From positions 2,323,170-2,387,169 of the forward strand of contig NW_021167081.1 in the NCBI RefSeq assembly GCF_003711515.1: a DNA stretch of 64,000 bases. Direction: 5' to 3'. A program made the translations under genes and the position numbers. The notes under the pieces were generated by a model that had not been told where the DNA came from, searched no databases, and saw only the letters and a list, made by a program, of their open reading frames with translations. This DNA is from Sodiomyces alkalinus F11 (taxonomy: Eukaryota > Ascomycota > Sordariomycetes > Glomerellales > Plectosphaerellaceae). This document shows, piece after piece, positions 47,657-58,678 of this stretch (positions within the stretch are counted from its first letter, which is position 1; every line of letters begins with the position of its first letter).

Positions 47657-49236
47657 CTATCCCCCCCCTCTCCCTCCGGAGGCTATACAACCACGCGTTA
47701 CCGTCGTGGTTTAGCTCCCCCTTACGTCGCGGTGATAAAGTAATAGTCGCGTCTCTTTATCTTACCTCGCCCTTACCTTAATATTAAAGAAATCTTAGGT
47801 AGTATACTAACCTTTATTTATATACCCAAAATAGTACTATAGGCTACCCTCGCGTAGATACTATCCGTAGATATATCAGCCCCGTTTTCCTCGTAGGCCC
47901 TCTCTTCCTCTATTCCCCTCCCTACCTTTAATAATAATAATAATAGTAATAGCGGTTATATATATACTCTTCTTTCTTATAGCGACGATTCCTCTAATAT
48001 CGCCCGTCCTTAGATAATAATAGTAACACTCGGCTAGTTTAAGAGTTCCCCATTTAAGGTAAGCCGTCTCTCGCTCGCGATCTTTTTATTAAGAACCCTT
48101 TACTAACTTATAGTATTTTTATAGACGGCGCTAGCCCCCGGCGATAATAGGAGTAAGAATAGTAGTAACCGTGCTACCGATAACGATATAGGTATAACGC
48201 TCTTACGTCTTAAGGCGATACTAACCGTATAATAGTTTATATTATCGCCCTCGCCGCCGCCTAAGAAGAAGAAATCGGTGGGTAGTCGGCCTCCTAAGTA
48301 CCCTTTTAGTAGCGTTTATACTAAGCCGTGCCTCCTTTACACGCGCGATATCGCCGATAGGAAGTATAAGCGCTTTTATCGTAGTTAGACTAGTCGGGGG
48401 AAGAAATACTATATATACTCTACGAAGATATACCGGTATACTCCTCTCCTAGCGTACCTTAAAGGCTACGCGTAGAAGTTATTCGAGACGGCTACCCTTA
48501 TTAGCGATAATACTAAGAACGCCCCTATAAGACTTCCTCCCCTTTAAGAGGTCTCGATAGTATCGCTAACTCTTTTTCTAGGAGTAGGAACCGTATCTTA
48601 ACGCCTACGCGGCGTTTTAGGATACCCTTATAGCTAAGGAAGCGACGACGGCGATATTACCTATAGCTATATATCCCGCGGAGGCTCTTAGCACAGTAAT
48701 CGCGTCAGCCCCTTCTCCTCCCTAGGAGGTCTAAAAAGCGGTAGTACCGTAGTTAGCCTCGCTGCCTTTTCCTAAGGTTATTAACGAGGTGGTTAAACTA
48801 GCCTCGCTTCCTCCAGTAATAAAGGTCGCTAATAAGGTACTTATATTAGTCTTTTCTCCTCCCTCGGAGGTTATCAAAAAAATAGTATCGGGACTAAATA
48901 TATTACCTTTAAAAGAGGTCGCTATTAGGGCGGAATAGTTACCCTTATCTCCTCCTTACAAGGTCGTAGGTAAGGTGGTAGTTTTAGGCCTAGTCCTTTT
49001 TAACGTTATAGCGGAAGAGAACGCCCGTCCTGCTACTCTTACTCCCTTATTAGGGTTAACGTTATCGGATAAAGACTTTAGACGCTTTAGTCTTATAGAG
49101 CTAGGGGAGTATACTTAGCTACTTAGGGAGATACTTATACTCGGTCGCGCTAATATTATAATCTCCGAATTCTAATAATACGCGGAGTATAGGCGGGCTT
49201 CTACGCTTATAGGTATAACCGTTACTAGCGTGGTTA
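47657..49236 (+). pseudogene. G1 non-autonomous LTR element: Cys-cluster ORF
   Basis: Starts with a C tract (47660-47668) and CCTCCGGAGGC. The single frame then shows a segment near 48060-48115 (ARDLFIKNPLLTYSI), a cluster at 48320-48470 (PCLLYTRDIADRKYK, then RGKKYYIYSTKIYRYTPL), and Val/Pro-rich degenerate repeats near 48780-49010 (ASLPPVIKV, FSPPSEVIKK, SPPYKVVGKV). It ends with SDKDFRRFSLIELGEYTQLLR near 49065-49130. The unmutated spacing would be C-x2-C-x8-C-x12-C-x2-C-x5-C. The same order is at 28456-30218 (-). Copia C2 cuts it at 49237. No retroelement enzyme is encoded. Confidence 0.62.
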
Positions 49237-50075
49237 TTTTTAATATTAATATTATTACTAATAATATCCTTAATATCCTTCGAGTATATCCTTCGTACTC
49301 GAATAAAGGATATCTTCCCCGTAAGCCTAGACCGTTCTCTTTTAAGTCAGACAAAGGATACAATAGATTACAATATTACTACGATATCGATATATATTAC
49401 GATACTATTACGATATCGATCCTTTACAAAGAACAAAGGATATCAACCCGTTCCCTCGGTTTGGTTCTTCCTTTCTTTGTTCTTTATTCTTAATCCTTAA
49501 TCCTTTATCTCAATCCCTTTTTGGGTCCGAAGAAGAGAATATACGCGCGCAGAGATCCTACCTTACAATCCCATTATTACCTTCTTATTTTTCCCACTCC
49601 TTTTCTCGACTTTCGTCCCTTCCGTTTATCCGATATCGTCAGATATCTTCAAAAGGTTATAAGCCCGGAAAAGCTCGACTAAAGTCTCGAAGCAACGCAT
49701 TCCTCAATTGCCTACGGTCGCAAGCCAAAAACAGAATCCCCCGATTCCAAACAACAGTCCCTATTCCCATCCGACATTCCTCTTCACATACTATCGACAC
49801 TACCTACCTGCCTACATACCTACATCTACGATCCTACAGTTTAATCGGTCGGTCGGCTTAGTCGTACGCTTACAAATCTACAAAATCTACAGAAAAATCA
49901 CAAAAGCCTACGACTACGTGAATTGAACGGGTGCACTGTTCTTTACGTACGGATACTATAACTACTATACCACAAGGGCTGTTCTGTTGTTGATACTAGG
50001 ATATCTTTTGTTCCTTATAAGTCTTTAGTTCTACCTGAGATTTCCCCTGTATGTTTTCCGACCATACAATCCTAC
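49237..50075 (+). repeat. C2 5' LTR
   Basis: Aligns to the 3' LTR (55900-56362) and to the reverse complement of 60166-61033. The first bases (TTTTTAATATT) have drifted from TGTTGATATT. It includes twin blocks TTACGATATCGAT and AACAAAGGATATC. The 3' limit is estimated from the homology end near 50060-50085. ORFs at 49172, 49230 and 49708 are shadows. Confidence 0.75.
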
Positions 50076-52343
50076 ACAAATATCGTGTTTTCTACGCGAC
50101 CGTGAATCCCCTCGCTACGCGAAGACCCACTTTAGGATCCTCGCGAACAAAGGAATTCAACCGGCCCCACTTTAGTTCCGCCGGAATAAAGGATTACTGT
50201 CTTTAGAAATAAAGAAATTCTATTATCCGCACGTACGGGTATCGTTTTTCTTTATCTACGGAGCTGTTTTTCCTTTTTCAGAACAAAGAACTGCATACCG
50301 GTTCCACTTTAGACCCGCACGAATAAAGGCATCACTGCGGTGACCACGTCTATGCTTAGAACAAAGAAAACAATAAAGAAAAGGACTATTTTTTCTTATT
50401 TATAGTATAACTTCATCAGTTCTTATCCAAAATAAACAAAATAAATACCGTTCAGGAGCTATAAAGATACCCGCTCAGGCTAAACTCAAGGAAATCAACG
50501 TGAAGAAGCTAAAGGGTAGTCAGGACTACTAAACTTGGACGATAGCTATACGTGCTTACTTCGCACGTAAGGGAAAGCTTCTAAAAGAGCTTATAAAACC
50601 CCTGCCTAAAGATGCCTCTAATAAGGCAATAGAAGAAGATTTAAAGACTACTAGAGATCTACTCTCCGCTCTGTAAAACGGGCCCCTAGCGCAGGTTCAG
50701 GACCTTAATTTTACTTCAGAAATCTAGGAAAAGCTGAAATCCCCATACGAGAAAAAGGGTTTTCAAGCCGACTACGACGTCCTTACGTCGTTTTTCAACC
50801 TAGATATCTTAGAAGTCCCTACGCTCGAGGACTTTCTATATAAAGTCTAAGAAAGGTTAATTATCCTTCGATGAAGGGATATTACTCTACCAGATAAGGT
50901 GGTTTTTGCCTGGACTCTGAATCGCCTCGATAACCGTTACGACGCAGTCACCTTATAGATCACGCAGGCTCTTCGGCACGATATCGATAGCTATACGTTC
51001 GATAAAATCGTTACTGAACTAATAGATACGTCGAGGAAAATCGACTCTTCCACCTCGAAGGCCCTACTTTTAAAAGCTCAGAAAAATCAGAAAAAACAGT
51101 CGAACGGAGGACAGTAGAAGAACCAGAAGACCCTCTTCTATAGTAACTGCAAAAGATCTAGGTATCTACCGACAAACTATTTCTTTTTACACCCTACAAA
51201 AGCCCCTGCTAGCTAGGTAGTTAAGGGAAATTCAGGTTCAAGGAAAAATACCCAAAATCGGGTAAATAAAAATAAAAGGCCTCCGAAGACCAAGACGGCA
51301 CCGTCGAAGCTATCGTTACGAGAGACGGAAATACTGAATTTCTTCCGTCACTGCGAGCAACAGAAGCTCCTAGGGAAAACAAGCAACGACGAAACTATTA
51401 ATTTAGTTTCTGATTTACCCCCTACGGAGGAGCCTTTTTCGGAAGCTAATACCGACGATAAAGCCGAAGAAGAAGAAGAATCAGAAGAAGAAAAAGAAAA
51501 AGAAGAAGAAGATCAGGAAGAAGAAGACTCGGATAACGAGGCTCTTCTAGAAGACGTTCCTATTATAACCAAGGCCACACGTCTCCCTGACCCCTACGCG
51601 GAAGACCTAATAGATATTGACCAGGTATTTATCCTTCAAAATAAACCCTAAATTAATAAAACCCCTTAAAATACTAATAGAAATATAGGACGGGTAGTGG
51701 AAAAGATCAACAGGATTTCAGATAGTTTAATTAAATTGGATTTGAATTTTTGTATTGATAGTGGTGCTATAGCACACGTTATAGTAAATAAAACGCTCTT
51801 TTCTATATATAAAACTACTGAAAGTACTGCTAGTTAGGGTGATGCAAATAAAATAAAACTACCAGGTACTCGTGACTATTATATTAAATTCAGCGATTCA
51901 GGAAGAATAATACTGCTTCAGAACTATTTTTATATTCCCGAATTAGGTATAAATATCATTAGCCTTCCCGTCCTAGATAAAAAGAAAATCTACGGCATTA
52001 CAGGAAATAACCAGCTTATTCTATTCCAAAATAAGTAAAATAAAACCACCGACGTTTATACTAGAGCTATTTTACATAACGGCCTTTACTAGGCTTCGGC
52101 ACGGGCCCTAACGTACGGGGGGGTTATAGGGTCGTCGTCACGGTCCTTAAAGCCCTATAGTGCTATAAATATAACAGGAACAAAGAAGACTATTTCAGAT
52201 ATAACAGCAACAAAGAAGACTGTTTTAGATAAAAGAAAAGAAATAAAGAAACAGATTCTAGGACCAAAGAAATGGTTAGGCATAAAGAACACAGTCTCAG
52301 AACATACCCACTTAAAGACCCACTCTTTAGGGTCACAGGTCGT

Positions 52344-52436
52344 GGAATAAAGAAAAGAATGACCGGTAGAATAAAGAAAAGAATAACCGGTAGAATAAAG
52401 AAAACCGGTAGAATAAAGAACAGAATAAAGAGACCG
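52344..52436. repeat. 24-bp coding minisatellite in C2
   Basis: About four units of GAATAAAGAAAAGAATAACC-GGTA type between protease and integrase. In frame they encode a short unit (PVE*RKE*, with * at Trp-type TAA/TAG). Confidence 0.75.
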
Positions 52437-53944
52437 AAATAACCGTCGGAAAACAATAAATAACAAAGAGAACATAACGCTATGGCACTGCAAGATGGGT
52501 TATATTAACCCTATTGCTTTAAAAAATATAAATAAGGATACTATAAATATATCTAAAGAAGATATATAAGAAATACAGAGCTGTGAAGCCTGTACAAAAA
52601 GTAAGTCTGCAACGCTTATAAATGAAGAATCTATTAATAAATATAAGGATTTTTCCTACCTCGAAAAGGTATATATGGATTTATACAGGCCTATCAACCC
52701 TATAACGTATAATAGAAAGCGTTGGATTCTGTGTATTATAGACCGTTCTACACGGTATCTATAGGTAAAACTGCTCATAGATAAATTAGAAATAACTGTT
52801 ATAAACGCTATAAAAGAGTGGAAAATTCCCGTTGAAAATAATAAATATAATATAAAAATAAAAGAAGTAGATACCGACGGCGGGAAAGAATTCACGAATA
52901 CCTCCTTTAAAAGACTGTTCGTCGGTGTAAATCATAATATAAAACGCCCGTATACCCACGAGACTCAAGGCTCGATAGAACGGGTTATAAGGACTATACT
53001 AGAAAAAGTCCGTTATTTTCTTTTCCACTCAGGCCTACTAAAATACCTTTGGGGGGATGCGGTTTATTCAGCCGCTTATACGTATAATAGAACACCTAAT
53101 TCAGCAGTAGGCTTTAAAACGCCTTACGAATTAGTAGAACATTGTAAACCTAATATAAATAATATTCGGGTTTGGGGTCCCGTTATATATTATGAAAATA
53201 ACGACCCGAAAACAAAGCAACAGGATCCACAAGCACTTTAGGGTACTTTAGTAGGTTATAACGATTATAACTATAAAATATATAATCCTCGACCTAGGAA
53301 GACCACCTAGTATCGTGACGTTTATATTCTTGAAAATCAGTTTCTGACTTCTTCTTTAGATGCTATAATTAATAAGAATAATCCTGTAACCTATATAAAT
53401 AAGAATACGTCTCCTACTATAAATATACCGCAGGTAGAACCGGTTTCCGACCCCGAGTCTTATCTACTCGGCGAGTACTATAATAATACTAAACGTACGT
53501 TTAGGTCTATCCAAACCGAAGAAGAAGATAAGGATAAGGATAAAAATAAAAGACGAAAGGGTCTTCGAGTAGCGGGCGGTATTATTCCAGCCGAAAATAA
53601 TAATAAGGAAAATATAACCGACCCGGTTAATAACGGCCTTAAATCCAGGTTAGAAATTTAAATCCCTTCTAAATCTTCGAAGGAAAACTATAACGATTAT
53701 ATATCGTACGATGATAATAAGCGCTTATGATATATAACTGAAGATACTATACTCGGGAACCTATAGTTTCAAGAAGATCCCCACTTTCTTTTCACTGTAA
53801 ATTCTTTATACGAACTAGCAACTTATAAATAGGCCATAAACTGCTCTGATAAAGATAAGTGGATAGAAGCTATAGTAGCTGAAAAAACAGAACTTGAAAA
53901 CAGTAACACCTAGGATTTAATAAGTATAAAAGATACGCCTCAAT

Positions 53945-54034
<90 letters not shown>
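53945..54034. repeat. (AAT)n microsatellite in C2 pol
   Basis: About 30 uninterrupted AAT triplets, in frame, encoding poly-Asn between integrase and RT. Shorter AAT runs occur at 54343-54360 and 55284-55315. Confidence 0.92.
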
Positions 54035-54035
<1 letters not shown>

Positions 54036-55621
54036 GCAGAAAAATACCTTAAACGTCTTTGGAGGCTGGTGGGTATATAAAATTGAATATAACAATAAAG
54101 ACGAGGCTATAAAATATAAAGCACGTTAGTGTATACAAGGGTTTAATCAAGTACTCAGTATTGATTATCTAGAAACCTTTTCTACTACCTGTAGACCCGA
54201 AAAATATAGATTAGCTTTTATAGTAGGCGTGTCCCTAGGCTAGCAATTTAGACAGTTCGACGTAAAGAACGCTTTCATTCACGCCGATATAGATACCGAT
54301 ATTTATACTATACAACCCATAGGCTTCGAGGAAAAATAAGGCTCTAATAATAATAATAATACATTAGTTTAGAAACTAAATAAAGCTTTATACGGTTTGA
54401 ATTAAAGCCCCAAGCTTTGGTATAATTTCCTAGTAAAAATACTCCGCGATATCGGCTGCCTCGTCTCTGATTTCGATAACGGTATATTTACTTTTTATAA
54501 GAATAAAACAGACCGTGCTATACTACAATGCCACGTAGACGATATAGTGATACTGAGCCCATCTACTATAACGATACAGTATTTATTTACTCAAATATCG
54601 AAGAAGATTTCACATAAAGAACTAGGTGAACTTCATACCTTATTAGGCCACGAAATTACTATAAATAAATCAAATAAGACCCTTTCCATAAATCAGTTGC
54701 CGTATATAAATAAAATCCTCGATAAGTATAATAAACGAAGCCTTAAACGCGTTGATACCCCCTATATAAATAAAAAGATCCTTGTACTAAATTAAGAACA
54801 GGCGTCAAAAGCCGATATTAAAATATACCAATAACAGATCGGTGCTTTATTATATTTAGCACTACACTTAAGACCAGATATAACCTACGCTGTTATTAAG
54901 TGCGCTCGATATATGAGTAATCCGTCTTCAGAGCACTCTATAGCGTTAAATCGAGTCTGGGCTTATATAAACACTTTTCCTAATATCGGGCTTTTATATA
55001 ACTATTCTAATAAAAAGAAATTAGTATCTACGGCTATTCTGATGCTAGTTTTTCAGATATAATCGAAGACAGGACTTCTCCGTCAGGCTATATCTATTAT
55101 ATAGGTGTAAATAATTTAATAAGCTGGACTTCTACTAAATAAAAAGTCGTTGCTTTATTAATAACAGAATCAGAATATATGGCTTTAACCGAAGCTTCTA
55201 AAGAAGGAATCTATATATATAATATATATACAGACCTAGTATATAACCTTAGGTTATTTACTGATGTAAACTTCGGTTTATATAATAATAATGATAATAA
55301 TACTAATAATAATAATATATCGATTCCTACTATATGAATAGACAGCGAAAGTGTAAAGAAGCTTTGTGAAAATCCTGAATTTCATAAACGTGTAAAGCAT
55401 ATAGACTGTCAGTATCACTACTGCCGATAACAGCTACAAAATAATAAATTAAAGGTCGTTTATATCAATACAAATTTAATATAGCCGATATAATGACTAA
55501 AGGTCTAACTAAAGACCTACATAATACGCTATGCGGTTATATGAATTTAGGCTATAAAGACGACACGTTGCCTGACTACGATATACCACCTTACACCCGA
55601 ATTCAACAATTAAAATACTAA

Positions 55622-55720
55622 GGTCTATAACTAGGTTTTTTATCTTCGGATGTTCCTAGATATAAATACTATAACTAGGGGTTTTACTTACGGGTTTTCG
55701 TAGTGTTATAAAAAGGGTTT
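55622..55720. repeat. C2 3' untranslated repeats
   Basis: Two diverged copies of the ATAACTAGG-type unit that is present four times at 14208-14360. Confidence 0.6.
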
Positions 55721-55899
55721 TCGAATTTTCCCTTTATAAGAAATCAAGGGTTTTTAAAAATTTCCCTAAGAGGTTTTATTTCATGTTTCCTCTTATAATT
55801 AGTCCTAGTTAGTTAACTGGGGTTTCTGCGTTATAACTCTATAATATATACTCGTTTTTAAGCTGCTCCTTCTTATATAAGAACCAGCTTACGGGGGGG

Positions 55900-56362
55900 T
55901 GTTGATATTATTATTATTACTAGTAATATCCTTAATATGCTTCGAGTATATCCTTCATACTCGAACAAAGGATATCTTCCCCGCAAGCCTAGACCGTTCT
56001 CTTTCGAGTCAGTTCATCTAATACGAGTCAGACAAAGGATACAAAGGATTACGATATTACTACGATATCGATCTTTATTATAATGCTATTACGATATCGA
56101 TCCTTTTACAAAGAACAAAGGATCCCCAAAGGATATTAACCCATTCCCTCGGTTCGGTTCCTTCCTTTCTTTATTCTTTATTCTTAATCCTTAATCCTTT
56201 ATCTGAATCCCTTTTTCGATCCGAAGAAGACAATACGCGCGCAGAGATCCTACCTTACAATCCCATTATTACCTTCTTATTTTTCCACTGCTTTTCGTGA
56301 CTTTCGTCCCTTCCGCTTATTCGATGTTGTCCGATATCTTCAAAGATCTTCAAAACTTATAA
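55900..56362 (+). repeat. C2 3' LTR, truncated
   Basis: Starts TGTTGATATTATTATTATTA after the purine tract ACGGGGGGG and follows the 5' LTR for about 460 bp. Homology ends near 56362. Confidence 0.82.
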
Positions 56363-56365
56363 TAC

Positions 56366-56912
56366 TAAGGAAGATTAGATTAACGGATTCTTTAACGTTA
56401 TTGTTAGCGTAGTACTAGAGTAGTTAGAGGTATCGTTTATTGAGCTCCTATAGTTAGAAGAGGATAACCTACCCTTAATCTAATTTATCGTGGAGGAGTA
56501 TACAATATAGCTTTAATGCCGCTACCTATACCGACTCGGTAAGAAGCCTACGGTAATATTCTTTTATATAGTAACCTTAGGAGGTAGAGATAAAGAAGGT
56601 ATGGAATATCGGCTATACTCGGGATAATAAGATACCTAATAGTCTTCTCCTCTATAATAAAAGAAGGAATAGCTCTACGACTACAGTAATACGAAGAGAA
56701 GTAAATATAATTATAAGCCCTGATAGAAGTGTCTAAACGTTAACGAGACACGTAGGAAGAAGGGATGTATATCTTTAAAAGTGATCTTAGAACGTAGCGA
56801 CCCTATTATTAAGACGTAGTATAATAAACAATAAAAGAGATTCTGGGAGAATATTAAAAAGGACGCTAAAAGCCTTAAAAAGAGTGCGAAAAGAACTCTT
56901 AGAAGTTAAACC
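56366..56912 (+). pseudogene. Unidentified coding relic
   Basis: A frame of about 180 codons with stops at TAG/TAA (one TGA): INGFFNVIVSVVLE near 56391-56435, KKPTVIFFYIVTLGGRDKEG near 56543-56600, then a Lys/Arg-rich part (NVNETRRKKGCISLKVILERS near 56737-56800; NIKKDAKSLKKSAKRTLRS near 56850-56908). The basic, Cys-containing middle faintly recalls FAR1-type DNA-binding domains of MULE transposases, but I cannot support that call. It lies between the C2 LTR and a minus-strand LINE. Confidence 0.4.
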
Positions 56913-58209
56913 CGAAATAATCGTCGAAGGAGGTATCTAATTTCTTGGATAATTAAGAGGAGGATTCTAATAAGGAATCTTATAGGATATACTCTTATCT
57001 ATATATAAATAATATAACCGTTAGTAGTAACCTCTTTAACTAGCTATTGATTAATTTCGGCACCTCTAATTATATCACTAACTAATAACACCTATTATAG
57101 GACTTTAAACCTATTATAGAAGAGTATCGTATTAGGGGCGGCTTAGTACTGCTACGGCGTACTTATAAGGCCGCTAGGCTTCTATCTAGGTTCTGCCATA
57201 TCCTTTATAAGGGCCTTCCCTATAGCGTGGCTCTCGCCTAGCGTATTAGAGCGGTAAGTTAGGCGGTCTATATAAGGACGGGGTAGGTCCTATAATACTA
57301 GTTCGGTACTACTAAGGCTTTTACCGCGGTATATACCCTAGCTAATATCTTATCCTCGGTGCCCTTTTCCTATATTCAGAGAACCTTATAGACACTAAGA
57401 CTTAACAGGTAGGAGTAAAGGGGGCGGGTTATAGCTTTTTATTTGTCGAGGACTCTAATGGGTATAGCCCTATAAGCTCCTACTACTAGCCAGAGTTACT
57501 GGGTCTATACCGTTATAAGTACCGCTACGGGGCTATACCAGAGGCCGGCCCTTATCTTATAAATAGCTAAGCCGTAATATACCATTACTAGTCTTATTAT
57601 TATAAGGTATAGCCTCTTTATATCTACGAAACTATACTCTTACGCTACTATACTTAGCCTTAAGAGGGTGTAGACTTAGGTAACGAGGCGACTCTTTACC
57701 TCCTTAATGTATCGCCGGAAGCTAAGTTTCCTATTAAGCTAGATACCTAGAAGTCGTGTCGCCTTTATTACCAGTACCGAGGTAGTACTAAGGGGGAGCG
57801 GGGTAGGTAAGGGTTAGCGGGAGTTTATACACTGGATATAAGTATACTTAGCTAGCTTAAACTATAATCTACTCGCCAGCTCGTAGTCTAGGTAGGTATA
57901 CTACACGGTTGGAAGGCAATACCGCGTTTATATTCTTATTCTTCTATAAACGAAAATATTCGTGTTATTAGTAAAGCCTACTACTATTACTTTTAGGACC
58001 CTTGTTAGTTCCTTATAAAGGGTAGAGATATAGAGGATAAAAAGGATAAGGGAGATTAGAGAGCCTTATATAACGCTCCCGTAGAGGTACTACGGGGGCC
58101 CGTTTTGCCGTTATATAATAGCTAGGCTATATAGTCCGAAAGGAAACTACTAACTAGGGCGGTAATCTATTAGGGGTACCCTTTCCTTTTAAGTACCTTA
58201 AGGAGCCAG
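56913..58209 (-). pseudogene. LINE RT relic
   Basis: Minus-strand non-LTR RT. From the right: QGSLISLILFILYISTLYKEL near 58065-58010 (family QGSPLSPILFxLY), then VGFTNNTNIFVYRR near 57985-57945, the FADD active site with Ala-Asp-Asp now Thr-Asn-Asn, then SRYLASQ-type (family YLGI) near 57750. A thumb/C-terminal part continues with ATYNG near 57520 and STELVLQDLPRPYI near 57290-57255. The 5' side is cut by the C1 LTR at 58210. Its relation to the other LINE fragments is unclear. Confidence 0.72.
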
Positions 58210-58461
58210 TATAACCATGCAGATCGGTTGCTGGAGTTAGTCTGACTAATTAGGTAGGCCGCACACTTTCTAACCAATTAGGTTAATCGGTCCAAACCGG
58301 TTAATCGGGTTGAATAGATACACGTGACCGATCCGGATTATATAAGGACCGTTTATCGGATCTTACTATATTCTAGATTTTCCCTAATCTATCCATCCAT
58401 GGATTAACTATTATAACTAGTATCTAATAATCCTATTCAGAAATATCTTCGCCTAGTTATA
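58210..58461 (+). repeat. Solo LTR of Copia C1
   Basis: 252 bp, TATAAC...GTTATA, homologous to 9120-9383 and 32506-32757. It cuts a LINE; no target-site duplication is seen (GCCAG against ATATA). Confidence 0.8.
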
Positions 58462-58484
58462 ATATAGTGCTCGGTGTGACGGCT

Positions 58485-58678
58485 TGTCAAAAGTTATTCA
58501 TATATTAAGGCCGAAAATATACATTATTCGAACTAAGGAAGGAAAGGAGGAAAGGAAAAGTCTGCGCGGTATATAGGCGGCTAAGTATATATAGGATTGT
58601 ATAGGCCTTACTAGGGGGTCCGTGCTTCTTAGTCCCGGCTACTACTAGGGACTATTCCGTGGGCTATAGCTCATAATA
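58485..58678 (+). repeat. G3 LTR (5')
   Basis: 194 bp from TGTCAAAAGTTATTCA to CTCATAATA; reverse complement of 36280-36473. A 14-base C run follows at once. Confidence 0.8.

Larger units (their letters stand above)
50440..55621 (+). pseudogene. C2 gag-pol
   Basis: One frame carries everything. Gag: INVKKLKGSQDYQTWTIAIRAY near 50497-50560 (Copia gag start). A CCHC knuckle at 51130-51180 reads YSNCKRSRYLPTNY. An acidic run of Glu/Asp is at 51458-51545. Protease CIDSGAIAHVIVN is at 51751-51790. Integrase: LWHCKMGYINPIA near 52482-52520 and SCEACTKSKS near 52580-52610, core VYMDLYRPINPIT near 52669-52705, DTDGGKEFTN at 52870-52900. RT: FDVKNAFIHADI near 54257-54295, active site CHVDDIVILS at 54531-54560. 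RNase H near 55015-55420. Stop TAA 55619-55621. A frameshift lies near 55015, and scattered Gln/Trp-type stops remain. No start ATG was identified. Confidence 0.88.
49237..56362 (+). mobile_element. Nearly complete Copia element C2
   Basis: About 7.1 kb with a 5' LTR, one gag-pol frame, a 3' repeat region, a purine tract and a partial 3' LTR. It is inserted in the G1 ORF (the reading SDKDF...TSVV is cut at 49236). It is the least mutated large element here: long stretches read without stops and the RT keeps its VDD, so it is among the younger insertions. No right-hand duplication can be checked because the 3' LTR is truncated. Confidence 0.88.

Noticed and set aside
49172..49493. ORFs of 63 and 87 codons on opposite strands
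   Set aside because: They cover the junction of G1 and the C2 LTR; LTRs of this family are noncoding in the other copies.
52155..52968. Four minus-strand ORFs of 60-112 codons
   Set aside because: Hydrophobic shadows of the Copia C2 gag-pol frame, including its minisatellite.
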